Assembly (NCBI RefSeq): GCF_003481825.1
Contig: NZ_QULW01000026.1
Span: forward strand, 1 to 43,488
From: Clostridium sp. OM02-18AC
GTDB taxonomy: Bacteria > Bacillota > Clostridia > Lachnospirales > Lachnospiraceae
Length of the DNA stretch: 43,488 bases
Direction of reading: 5' to 3'
Numbering within the stretch: the first letter of the stretch is position 1; every line of letters starts with the position of its first letter. Positions 33,139-41,471 of the stretch are shown here, one piece after another. The position numbers were made by a program, and so were the translations under genes. The notes beneath the pieces were generated by a model, which saw nothing but the letters and a program-made list of their open reading frames with translations, had not been told where the DNA came from and searched no databases.

Positions 33139-33188
33139 GAGAGCTGGATTTGTGCTATGATAAGAGCGCAAGTCTGGCTCTCTTTTTT
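33139..33188 (+). promoter_or_regulatory. Terminator hairpin with an extended -10 in its loop, before the IME3 integrase
   Basis: GAGAGCTGGATTTG (33139-33152) pairs with CAAGTCTGGCTCTC (33169-33182), followed by TTTTTT. The loop holds TGCTATGAT (33153-33161), an extended -10. Upstream transcripts would form the terminator, while transcripts starting in the loop lack the 5' arm and would pass through to the integrase. Confidence 0.7.
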
Positions 33189-33204
33189 GAAAGGAGAGTT
33201 CACG

Positions 33205-34404
33205 ATGAGTGAGAAAAGACGAGATAACCGTAATCGGATTTTGCGAGAGGGCGAGTACCAGCGTAAAGATGGGAGGTATCGGTTCCGCTATATTGATGAG
33301 GACGGAAAAGAGAAAAATGTATACAGTTGGCGTTTGGACAAGAATGACCCAATGCCAAAAGGAAAGAAGCGGGAGCCTTCCCTGCGTGAGAAAGAAAAAC
33401 AGATTGAAGCGGATTTGTTTGACCGTATCGTAACCAACGGTGGCAACTATACTGTTTTGGAACTGGTAGAAAAGTATGTTTCATTGAAAACAGGAGTTCG
33501 TCACAATACGGTTGCCGGATATAAAACGGTCATCAATATGCTGAAAAAAGAGAGTTTTGGGAATCTGCGAATTGATAAGGTGCGTTTGTCAGACGCAAAG
33601 GCATGGTTGATTAAGCTCCAACAAATTGATGGACGAGGATACAGTTCCATCCATTCGATCCGGGGAGTTCTCAGACCAGCATTTCAGATGGCAGTAGATG
33701 ATGACCTGCTTCGCAAAAATCCATTTGAATTTGAGCTGGCATCCGTCATTGTTAATGATTCTGTTACCAGAGAAGCGATTACCCGAAAGCAGCAGAGAGA
33801 TTTGCTGAAGTTTATTCAGGAGGATAAGCATTTCAGCAGATACTATGATGCAATCTATATTCTTTTTCACACAGGGCTTCGTATTTCAGAGTTCTGTGGG
33901 CTGACGATTTCGGAGATTGAGTTTGGAGAAATGCGTATTAAGGTAGACCATCAGTTACAGCGTACTGCACAGATGCAGTATGTAATTGAAGAACCAAAAA
34001 CTGACAAAGGTATTCGCTATGTGCCGATGACGGAAGCTGTCGCAGCGTGTTTTCGCAGAATTATTGCCAACCGAAAGACACCAAAAGTTGAACCGATGGT
34101 GGAAGGATACGCTGGATTTTTATTTTTGGATAAAAACGATATGCCGATGGTTGCCCTTCACTGGGAGAAGTACATGGAGCATATCATTCAGAAATACAAC
34201 AGGATTTACCGTATCCAGATGCCGAAAGTTACCCCTCATGTATGCAGGCACACCTTTTGCTCTAATATGGCAAAATCCGGGATGAATCCGAAAACCTTGC
34301 AGTATATCATGGGTCACGCAGACATCAGTGTAACCTTGAACACTTACACCCATGTGAATTTTGATGATGCAAAGGAAGAAGTATATCGGATAGCGAATAG
34401 TTAA
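33205..34404 (+). CDS. Tn916-type tyrosine integrase (IME3)
   Basis: A complete 399-residue integrase. It has an arm-binding domain (about 1-75: GRILREGEYQRKDGRYRFRYIDEDGK), a core-binding domain (about 80-180) and a catalytic domain with R in GLRISEFCGL, H-x-x-R in HVCRHTF, H in GHADIS and Y in NTYTH. ATG 33205 has AAAGGAG upstream; an in-frame upstream extension from 33157 lies in the terminator hairpin. It should recombine at CACGGCA in the phosphatase gene, using TTTACCAA as arm sites (inferred). Confidence 0.94.
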   Translation: MSEKRRDNRNRILREGEYQRKDGRYRFRYIDEDGKEKNVYSWRLDKNDPMPKGKKREPSLREKEKQIEADLFDRIVTNGGNYTVLELVEKYVSLKTGVRHNTVAGYKTVINMLKKESFGNLRIDKVRLSDAKAWLIKLQQIDGRGYSSIHSIRGVLRPAFQMAVDDDLLRKNPFEFELASVIVNDSVTREAITRKQQRDLLKFIQEDKHFSRYYDAIYILFHTGLRISEFCGLTISEIEFGEMRIKVDHQLQRTAQMQYVIEEPKTDKGIRYVPMTEAVAACFRRIIANRKTPKVEPMVEGYAGFLFLDKNDMPMVALHWEKYMEHIIQKYNRIYRIQMPKVTPHVCRHTFCSNMAKSGMNPKTLQYIMGHADISVTLNTYTHVNFDDAKEEVYRIANS

Positions 34405-34450
34405 AAAAGCCCGTTGGTAAGGACGCTTGCTTTACCAACGGATTTACCAA
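34402..34450. repeat. Arm-site repeats and leftward terminator at the right end of IME3
   Basis: TTTACCAA at 34431 and 34443 (12-base step) and an inverted TTGGTAA at 34414. The inverted and first direct copies form the stem CCGTTGGTAA / TTTACCAACGG. On the minus strand this stem is followed by a T run, so it also ends transcription coming from the chromosome. Confidence 0.65.
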
Positions 34451-34589
34451 GATTGCAGGGAAAAACACAAGAAAATACGAGAAGATTTGAGAAGATACCT
34501 TGAAAAGAAAGGAAAACTCAAAAGTCGGAAAACCCTGAAATATCAAGCGTTTGAGAAGAAATACAAGATTTAAATGGAGATATAAAAAG

Positions 34590-35057
34590 ATGATTAAAGT
34601 ATTATTTGTTTGCCACGGCAACATCTGCCGCTCCACAATGGCCCAGAGCCTTTTCACCCACCTCGTCACCCAGTCCGGTCTCGCCGATCAGTTCGAGATC
34701 GATTCCGCGGCTACCAGCCGCGAAGAAATCGGCAATTCGCCGCATTACGGCACGGTGGAGAAATTGCGTCAGAAACACATCCCGTTAATCCAGCACCATG
34801 CGCGTCAGATGACGGCGGAGGATTACCGGTATTACAATTATCTGATCGGTATGGACACGGCGAATATCCGAAATATGACACGGATTGCAGGTGGCACAGA
34901 TAAAGACCAGAAGATTTATAAGCTTTTGACGTTTGCGGGAAGCGGGCGCGATGTGGCGGATCCGTGGTATACGGGTGATTTTGATGCGACATTTGAGGAT
35001 GTTATGGCGGGATGCACCGGGTTACTGGAGAAAATCCGCAGAGAGGAACACATATAG
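34590..35057 (+). CDS. Low-molecular-weight protein tyrosine phosphatase
   Basis: The 155-residue protein has the P-loop CHGNICRS (C8 nucleophile, R14) and the acid loop VADPWYTG. It removes phosphate from tyrosine in proteins or acts on small phosphate esters. ATG 34590 aligns with the family start MIKVLFVCHGN; GGAG lies about 11 bases upstream. The first eight codons are AT-rich and the gene turns GC-rich exactly at CACGGC, matching an element-chromosome junction. The start of this gene, its Shine-Dalgarno and perhaps its promoter are therefore supplied by IME3. The kinase gene follows with no gap, so it shares this transcript. Confidence 0.93.
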   Translation: MIKVLFVCHGNICRSTMAQSLFTHLVTQSGLADQFEIDSAATSREEIGNSPHYGTVEKLRQKHIPLIQHHARQMTAEDYRYYNYLIGMDTANIRNMTRIAGGTDKDQKIYKLLTFAGSGRDVADPWYTGDFDATFEDVMAGCTGLLEKIRREEHI

Positions 35058-35963
35058 ATGGACAATAAGACAGCAGGAGTCAGAGAACAGGCAGAAATGA
35101 CAAGGCAGTTTCGGAGTGAGTTGAATCATCACCCCAAACGCATTGTCCTTTTCAATGATCTTCCCGGTTATGGAAAGGTGGCACTTGCGGCTATGGTGCC
35201 GCTTTTTTCCCGTATGGGTCATTTCCCATATCAGGTACCAACTGCAGTGGTCTCCAACACATTGGATTTTGGAAAGTTCCGTATTCAGGATATGACGGAT
35301 TATATGCGGGATACGATCAAGGTGTGGGACGAGCTTGGGTTTGATCCGGATTGTATCTGTACTGGTTTTGTACTTTCTGAGGAGCAGGTAGAACTGATCG
35401 GGGATTATATCAAAAGTAGGAAGCCGAAGGAACGTCTGGTGATGGTGGATCCGATTATGGCAGATGGCGGAAAGTTGTATAATGGGATTGGCATGGAGCG
35501 TGTGGCTGCCATGCGAAAGCTGGTCAGCTATTCGGATGTGATGGTTCCGAACATGACGGAAGCTGGTTTCTTGACAGGAATTTGTCCGGGACGGGAGACT
35601 GCCACGGCGGGAGAATTGCAGGAACTGATGAATGGACTTCACCGACTTTCTGGAAAGTCCGTGGTGATTACCAGTGCGCAGGACTCGGAGACGGGAGAGC
35701 ATCTGGTCTGCGGTTATGATCACAGGCTGAACCAGTATTTCCGTGTGTCGTTTATGTATCTTCCGGTGCGTGTTGCTGGAAGCGGGGATATTTTTTCTAC
35801 GGTTATGACTGGAAAACTGTTAAATGGGGAAAGTTTGGAGACTGCAGTGCGGGAGGCAGTGCGTGTACTGACTGCATTGATCCGGGAAAATCAGGAACAC
35901 CTGGATGAGTACAAGGGAATCATGGTGGAGAAATACTGGGAATTACTGGAATCGTCAAATTAG
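35058..35963 (+). CDS. pdxY: Pyridoxamine/pyridoxal kinase (PdxY-like)
   Basis: The 301-residue protein belongs to the ribokinase-like superfamily. It has the N-terminal LFNDLPGYGKVALAAMVPL, the central VMVDPIMADGGKLYNG and the ATP-site motif RVAGSGDIFSTVMTG (about residues 232-246), with the catalytic aspartate in GSGD. It phosphorylates B6 vitamers in the salvage pathway to pyridoxal phosphate. A 30-residue N-terminal extension (MDNKTAGVREQAEM...) before the domain is somewhat longer than usual; a later start is possible. It begins directly after the phosphatase stop with GAGGAA upstream. Confidence 0.9.
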   Translation: MDNKTAGVREQAEMTRQFRSELNHHPKRIVLFNDLPGYGKVALAAMVPLFSRMGHFPYQVPTAVVSNTLDFGKFRIQDMTDYMRDTIKVWDELGFDPDCICTGFVLSEEQVELIGDYIKSRKPKERLVMVDPIMADGGKLYNGIGMERVAAMRKLVSYSDVMVPNMTEAGFLTGICPGRETATAGELQELMNGLHRLSGKSVVITSAQDSETGEHLVCGYDHRLNQYFRVSFMYLPVRVAGSGDIFSTVMTGKLLNGESLETAVREAVRVLTALIRENQEHLDEYKGIMVEKYWELLESSN

Positions 35964-36025
35964 TAATTAGCCATACCCAGGCAGAATAGGAAGCAAAGAA
36001 GCATAGAAGCGGGAGGAAATTAGGA

Positions 36026-36766
36026 GTGCTGAGAGAAGTGAGTCTGGAAGAAATTTCAGATGGAAGATTATATACATTAAATGATATGGCAAAGCTGGGA
36101 TGTAATGACTGTGCTGGTTGTTCTTCCTGCTGCCGCGGCATGGGCAATACGATCGTGCTGGATCCGTATGATGTCTGGCGGCTGACGGGAGGTCTTGGTG
36201 TGTCTTTGCAGCAGCTTTTAGCGGGGCATCTGGAGCTGAATGTAGTGGATGGAATTATCCTGCCGAACTTAAAACTGGCTGGGGATTCGGAGCAGTGTAC
36301 ATTTTTAAATGGGGAAGGCCGCTGCAGCATTCATCCGCACCGCCCGGGAATCTGCCGGCTGTTTCCGCTTGGTCGGTATTATGAGGAAGATGGATTCCAC
36401 TATATTTTGCAGACGCACGAGTGCGAAAAGCAGAACCGTACAAAGGTAAAAATCCGAAAATGGATGGATACCCCGGATATGGAACGATATGATGCGTTTA
36501 TTGTGGACTGGCACGCGTTTCTAAAAAAACTGCGGGAACGCCTGCTGCCGGATACAGGTGCCGGACCGAAGCAGAGAGAGACCACGGAAGCAGCACCCAA
36601 AACATCAGAAACAGCTTTAGAGACCGACCGGGAAGCCCTGGCCAGGTCCATCAGCATGTACATTTTACAGCAGTTTTATCTGCTTCCTTATGACACCAGC
36701 CGGGACTTTTACAGGCAGTATGAGACCCGCATGGCAGCGGCAAAAGAATGGAGTGAGAAGTTATGA
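36026..36766 (+). CDS. YkgJ-family cysteine-cluster protein
   Basis: The 246-residue protein has a cysteine-rich N-terminal half, CNDCAGCSSCCRG (about residues 29-41) and CTFLNGEGRCSIHPHRPGICRLFPLG (about 92-117), the pattern of the YkgJ/CxxCxxCC zinc- or iron-binding family of unknown function. The C-terminal part is more variable and has a low-complexity T/E/A linker (about 172-205). The start is GTG 36026 after GGGAGG. It overlaps the patatin-like gene by four bases (ATGA), so the two are coupled. Confidence 0.87.
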   Translation: MLREVSLEEISDGRLYTLNDMAKLGCNDCAGCSSCCRGMGNTIVLDPYDVWRLTGGLGVSLQQLLAGHLELNVVDGIILPNLKLAGDSEQCTFLNGEGRCSIHPHRPGICRLFPLGRYYEEDGFHYILQTHECEKQNRTKVKIRKWMDTPDMERYDAFIVDWHAFLKKLRERLLPDTGAGPKQRETTEAAPKTSETALETDREALARSISMYILQQFYLLPYDTSRDFYRQYETRMAAAKEWSEKL

Positions 36767-37662
36767 GCAGCAACCGTAACGACGATATGATAAAAACAGG
36801 ACTGGTCCTGGAAGGCGGTGGCATGCGCGGCATGTATACGGATGGAATCCTGGATGTCTTTATGGACCACGGGATTTCTTTTGACGGAGTCATCGGTGTT
36901 TCAGCCGGGGCAATCCATGGCTCCAGCTTTGTGTCCGGACAGAAAGGGCGAAACATCCGCTATTACAAAAAATATATCCGTGATAACCGGTTTATCAGCA
37001 TGAAAAATCTTATAAAGACCGGAGATATTGCGGAGGTTCAGTTCTGCTATCATGATCTGCCGGAAAAGCTGGATCTTTACGATTATGATGCGTTCAACCG
37101 GTCAAAAACGGAGTTTTACGCAGTATGCAGCAATGTGGAGACGGGGCAGCCGGAGTATATCCGTATTACGGATATGAAGGGACAGATCGATGTGATCCGG
37201 GCTTCGGCATCGCTTCCATACGTTTCCAGATTGGTGGAGTATGATGGAATGAAGCTTCTGGACGGTGGCTGCACGGACAGCATTCCGCTCATGGAGTTTC
37301 GGAAGATGGGATTTTCCAAAAATGCGGTGATCCTGACCAGACCGAAGGGCTACCGGAAGGAACCAGAGCAGCTGGCTATGGCAAAAATCCGTTACCGGAA
37401 ATATCCGGCTTTTGTGGAAGCGCTGTCTCACCGACATGAGCGTTACAATGAAACGGTGGAGCAGATCGAACAGTTGGAGAAGGCTGGTGAGATTTTTGTG
37501 CTGCGGCCGGATAAGCCGTTGGAGATTGGCCGTCTGGAACGAAGCCCGGAAAAACTGCAGCAGGTATATGAGATTGGAAGGCGGGATGCGCTGATGAAAT
37601 TGCGGGATTTGAAGTATTGGCTGCAGCAGGATGAAGCAGGAACAAAGCAGCCATTGCAATAA
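36763..37662 (+). CDS. Patatin-like phospholipase
   Basis: The 299-residue protein has the patatin hallmarks: the oxyanion loop LEGGGMRGMYTDGIL (about residues 13-27), the nucleophile elbow GVSAGA (serine at about 47) and the catalytic aspartate in LLDGGCTDSIPL (about 168). This subfamily (YjjU-like) includes cytoplasmic lipid acyl hydrolases; there is no signal peptide. It is coupled to the cysteine-cluster gene upstream. A C-terminal helical extension (about 215-299) is typical of the subfamily. Confidence 0.92.
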   Translation: MSSNRNDDMIKTGLVLEGGGMRGMYTDGILDVFMDHGISFDGVIGVSAGAIHGSSFVSGQKGRNIRYYKKYIRDNRFISMKNLIKTGDIAEVQFCYHDLPEKLDLYDYDAFNRSKTEFYAVCSNVETGQPEYIRITDMKGQIDVIRASASLPYVSRLVEYDGMKLLDGGCTDSIPLMEFRKMGFSKNAVILTRPKGYRKEPEQLAMAKIRYRKYPAFVEALSHRHERYNETVEQIEQLEKAGEIFVLRPDKPLEIGRLERSPEKLQQVYEIGRRDALMKLRDLKYWLQQDEAGTKQPLQ

Positions 37663-37951
37663 CTGGTCATCAAGCCCTGCAGCACCAAAGAAGAAAATTT
37701 ACAGCATCATAGTAGAAATAAGACTATAGCAAAACCTATAGCAAAAACCTATAGCTTTTATATTATATATAGTATTTTACAAATACTGAGAAAAGGTGCA
37801 TAATAAAGCCATCGAAAGAAAAAGCCGGATGCAGGAAAGCTGGAAGCAAGATAGTGAAAAGCAGGATAGCGAACAGCAAGAGAGCTGAAACAGAAAGCAT
37901 GAAAAGCCGGCTTGAAACTAAGAAACCACACATTACAGGAGGAGAGTTCGT
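37663..37951 (+). promoter_or_regulatory. Regulatory region upstream of the aconitase-like hydratase
   Basis: No gene. CTATAG occurs three times at 12-13 base steps (about 37722-37753), followed by an AT-rich block with TATATTATATATAG. This looks like phased binding sites around a promoter, possibly for the LysR regulator encoded downstream. AGGAGG precedes the start at 37952. Confidence 0.5.
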
Positions 37952-40234
37952 ATGGTTAAGTTACACGATGGCGGCGTTTATCTCGTAAACGGCGAGACCC
38001 TGGTTCCAGAGGCAGAGGCTGCAAAGGTTGAGCAGATGAGCGGCAAGCCAGTTGCAAAAGAAGAGGCAAAGAAAGGTACCATTGCGTATGGCATCATGAA
38101 GGCACATAACCAGTCTGAGAACATGGACAAGCTTCAGATCAAATTTGATGCTATGGTTTCCCACGATATCACATTTGTTGGGATCATCCAGACTGCACGT
38201 GCGTCAGGAATGGAGAAGTTCCCGCTTCCTTACGTTTTAACCTGCTGCCACAACTCTCTGTGCGCAGTTGGCGGTACCATCAACGATGATGACCATTACT
38301 TTGGTCTTTCCGCAGCAAAGAAATATGGTGGTCTCTTTGTTCCGCAGCACATTGCAGTATGTCACCAGTACATGCGTGAGTGCTTTGCAGGCGGCGGCAA
38401 GATGATCCTTGGTTCTGACTCCCACACCCGTTATGGTGCACTGGGTACCATGGCCATCGGTGAGGGCGGCGGTGAGCTGTCCAAGCAGCTGTTGAAGCAG
38501 ACTTACGATGTTGCTTATCCGGGCGTGATCGCAATCTACTTAACCGGGAAACCACAGCCGTTCGTAGGACCGCACGATATCGCACTCGCCATCTGCGGCG
38601 CTGTTTACAAAAATGGCTATGTAAAGAACAAAGTAATGGAGTTCGTAGGACCTGGCGTTTCTTCTATGACAACTGACTACCGTAACGGTGTGGATGTTAT
38701 GACCACCGAGACCACCTGCCTGTCCTCTATTTGGAGAACCGATGATGATACCAAGGCATTCCTGGAGAAACATCACCGCGTGGATGAGTTTAAGGAGCTG
38801 AATCCGGAAGCAGTTGCTTATTACGATGGCTGTGTTGAAATCGATTTAAGCACCATCAAGCCGATGATCGCGCTTCCGTTCCATCCGTCCAATGCTTACG
38901 AGATCGATTACCTGTATGAGAACCTCGAAGACATCCTGCGCGAGACCGAGAAGGCTGCAGAGCAGGTTGCAGAGGGCAGAGCACATTTTACCTTACTTGA
39001 CAAAATTACCAAAGATGGTAAACTTCAGGTACAGCAGGGTATCATCGCTGGCTGTGCTGGCGGTAACTACACCAACGTGGTAGAGGCTGCACATGCATTG
39101 AAGGGCAAGAACATTGGCGACGGCGAGTTTTACTTATCCGTATATCCTTCCTCCCAGCCGGTTTACACCGATCTGGACCGCAAGGGTCTGTTAGCTGACT
39201 TGATGGATGCTGGTGCGATCATCCGATCTGCATTCTGTGGACCGTGCTTTGGTGCTGGCGATACTCCGGCAAACAATGCACTTTCCATCCGTCATACGAC
39301 CAGAAACTTCCCGAACCGCGAAGGCTCCAAGCCGGGTAACGGACAGATGTCCGCAGTTGCCCTTATGGATGCACGTTCCATCGCAGCAACTGCAGCAAAT
39401 GGCGGTAAGCTGACTTCCGCTGAGACCATGGATTGCTGGGGCGATATTCCGGAGTACAACTACGAGGATCGCGCGTACAAGGCGAGAGTATACAATGGTT
39501 ACAACAAGGCAGAAGAGGATTCCGAGCTGCGCTTTGGTCCGAACATCAAAGACTGGCCGGAGATGGAGGCACTTTCCGACAATATCCTTCTGAAAGTTTC
39601 TTCCAAGATCCTGGATGAAGTAACCACCACCGATGAGCTGATCCCGTCTGGTGAGACTTCTTCCTACCGTTCCAATCCGCTTGGACTGGCTGAGTTCACC
39701 CTGTCCAGACGTGATCCGGAGTACGTAGGCCGTGCGAAGGCAGTCCAGGCTATGGAAAAGGAACGTCTTGCAGGTAAGGTAAATGCAGAGATCGCTGAGG
39801 TGATGAAGGTTGTCAATACCATTCCGGGTCAGGAGCAGGTAAAGGCAGAAGATGTTGAGATTGGTTCCAGCATTTATGCAAACAAGCCCGGCGATGGTTC
39901 TGCACGTGAGCAGGCTGCTTCCTGCCAGAGAGTTCTGGGTGCCCTTGCAAACATTACCCAGGAATACGCAACCAAGCGTTATCGTTCCAACTGCATGAAC
40001 TGGGGTATGCTTCCGTTCCACTTAAAGGGTGAGCCGACCATGTTCGAGGTAGACGATTACATCTATGTTCCGAATGTGCGCACTGCATTAGAAGGTGATC
40101 TGGCTGACATTCCGGCTTATGTCATCAAAGATGGCAAGGCAGAGGAAATTCACCTCTACATCCAGCCGATGACAGAGAACGAGCGCAAGATCGTAAAGGC
40201 AGGCTGTCTCATCAACTTTAACAGAAACAAATAA
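37952..40234 (+). CDS. Aconitase-superfamily hydratase (YbhJ-like)
   Basis: A 760-residue protein of the aconitase superfamily, distinct from the aconitase at 41472. Iron-sulfur ligands are visible as C368 (GCAGGNYTN) and C429/C432 (CGPCFGAGD). Substrate-site motifs SDSHTRYGALG (about 152) and SSIYANKPGDGSAREQAAS in the C-terminal swivel domain are present. PGAP-type annotation calls this family simply hydratase; the substrate is not established. It may be an alternative aconitase or 2-methylcitrate/homoaconitate-type enzyme. The Shine-Dalgarno AGGAGGAG precedes ATG. The codons are those of a highly expressed chromosomal gene. Confidence 0.87.
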   Translation: MVKLHDGGVYLVNGETLVPEAEAAKVEQMSGKPVAKEEAKKGTIAYGIMKAHNQSENMDKLQIKFDAMVSHDITFVGIIQTARASGMEKFPLPYVLTCCHNSLCAVGGTINDDDHYFGLSAAKKYGGLFVPQHIAVCHQYMRECFAGGGKMILGSDSHTRYGALGTMAIGEGGGELSKQLLKQTYDVAYPGVIAIYLTGKPQPFVGPHDIALAICGAVYKNGYVKNKVMEFVGPGVSSMTTDYRNGVDVMTTETTCLSSIWRTDDDTKAFLEKHHRVDEFKELNPEAVAYYDGCVEIDLSTIKPMIALPFHPSNAYEIDYLYENLEDILRETEKAAEQVAEGRAHFTLLDKITKDGKLQVQQGIIAGCAGGNYTNVVEAAHALKGKNIGDGEFYLSVYPSSQPVYTDLDRKGLLADLMDAGAIIRSAFCGPCFGAGDTPANNALSIRHTTRNFPNREGSKPGNGQMSAVALMDARSIAATAANGGKLTSAETMDCWGDIPEYNYEDRAYKARVYNGYNKAEEDSELRFGPNIKDWPEMEALSDNILLKVSSKILDEVTTTDELIPSGETSSYRSNPLGLAEFTLSRRDPEYVGRAKAVQAMEKERLAGKVNAEIAEVMKVVNTIPGQEQVKAEDVEIGSSIYANKPGDGSAREQAASCQRVLGALANITQEYATKRYRSNCMNWGMLPFHLKGEPTMFEVDDYIYVPNVRTALEGDLADIPAYVIKDGKAEEIHLYIQPMTENERKIVKAGCLINFNRNK

Positions 40235-40303
40235 TCAGCAAGGATTCCTCATCTGATACAGATGGCGGAAGAAACAATAGACGAAAGAATGAAACGATAG
40301 AAA

Positions 40304-40408
40304 CAGATAAGATTCCCACCGTTTTACGGCTTATCTGCTACTATAAAACTCCTTATGTAAGTGTAAGAACAAAATGGGGCTGTCTGGACAGGCAGCTCCG
40401 TTTTGTAG
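40304..40408 (+). promoter_or_regulatory. Two hairpins between the hydratase and the LysR gene
   Basis: AGATAAG/CTTATCT (40304-40338) and a long stem ACAAAATGGGGCTG / CAGCTCCGTTTTGT (about 40370-40407). The second ends just before GGAGG of the LysR gene, so it can act as a weak terminator/attenuator or hide the ribosome-binding site. Confidence 0.5.
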
Positions 40409-40420
40409 TTGGAGGAAACG

Positions 40421-41359
40421 ATGGAATTAAGACAATTTACCTATGTCCGCCAGGTGGCGGAGTCTGGAAGTTTTACAAAAGCCGCTGCGAAGCTTTTCAT
40501 CAGTCAGCCGGCGCTCAGCAATTATGTCAGTAAAGTAGAGGAAGACCTTGGCGTGAAGCTGTTTGACCGGTCTGCAAATCCGCTGAAACTGACTTACGCG
40601 GGAGAACAGTATGTAAAACGTGCCAAAGCAATCCTGGGGCAGATGGAAGAGATGAACCGGGAACTTAGGGACATCACCCATCATATGACAGGGCGTCTGC
40701 GGATCGGGTTTCCGAGTGAGCGGATCGTGTACATGCTGCCGCTTCTTTTAAAACCGTTAAAGGACCGCTATCCAGGCATTGATGTAGAAGTTTCTACGGG
40801 TCCTGGAAACCAGCTGATCGCGGACTTGAAAGCGGGCAATGTGGATTTTGTGTTTTTGCCGTATTGGACCCCGTTAAAAGATATCGTTCAGGTAGAAGTT
40901 TCGCAGGAAGAGCTGGTGCTGGTTGCCGCAAAAGAATATATGAACGAATCCTGTTTTCTGGACCGGGGAAAAAAGATCATTAACTGGAAAGAAGCAGCAA
41001 AACTGCCGCTTATTACCTTGAAAAAAGGACATGCACTGCGTTCGAGCGTAGATGTTTTGTATGCCAATGCGGAAGTGAAGCCAAACATTTTCTTTGAATC
41101 GCACAGCAATATGTTGTCCTACCGCCTGGCAGCCCAGGGGCTTGGCGTGGCAATCATTCCGGAGATTACGCTGGAACTGATGGAAGGTGGCATGGAGGCG
41201 GAGGTTTATCATCTTTCCGTTACACCGGTTCACTGGCCGGTCATGGTATTGTACCGGGAAGGATGCTATATCGGGGAAGTGGAACAGGCACTTCTGGACA
41301 TCGCACGGGAGACCATGCAGGCTCATAAGAAAAAGCTATGGGCTTCATTTGCAAAATGA
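40421..41359 (+). CDS. LysR-family transcriptional regulator
   Basis: The 312-residue protein has the standard N-terminal winged helix (MELRQFTYVRQVAESGSFTKAAAKLFISQPALSNYVSKVEE, about 1-60) and a periplasmic-binding-protein-like effector domain (about 90-295). ATG 40421 has GGAGG upstream; an in-frame TTG 12 bases earlier is inside the Shine-Dalgarno. It lies between two aconitase-superfamily genes, a layout reminiscent of CitR/CcpC-type LysR control of citrate and aconitase genes in Bacillus. Control of one or both neighbours by a tricarboxylate is therefore likely but inferred. Confidence 0.92.
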   Translation: MELRQFTYVRQVAESGSFTKAAAKLFISQPALSNYVSKVEEDLGVKLFDRSANPLKLTYAGEQYVKRAKAILGQMEEMNRELRDITHHMTGRLRIGFPSERIVYMLPLLLKPLKDRYPGIDVEVSTGPGNQLIADLKAGNVDFVFLPYWTPLKDIVQVEVSQEELVLVAAKEYMNESCFLDRGKKIINWKEAAKLPLITLKKGHALRSSVDVLYANAEVKPNIFFESHSNMLSYRLAAQGLGVAIIPEITLELMEGGMEAEVYHLSVTPVHWPVMVLYREGCYIGEVEQALLDIARETMQAHKKKLWASFAK

Positions 41360-41471
41360 AATTTTACTTATAATCAGTACCCACTTATAATGAACTCAGA
41401 AGTTGAGAATCAGTTACTGTTTGCGGTTGTATGAACAGTAACCAGAGTCATTTAAGGAGGGTACTTTTTTC
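41360..41471 (+). promoter_or_regulatory. Promoter/operator region of the aconitase gene
   Basis: ACTTATAAT occurs twice 18 bases apart (about 41367 and 41385), giving the dyad ATAA-11-TTAT. TATAAT boxes are included. This resembles a LysR-type (CcpC-like) operator overlapping the promoter. AAGGAGG lies before the start. Confidence 0.5.
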
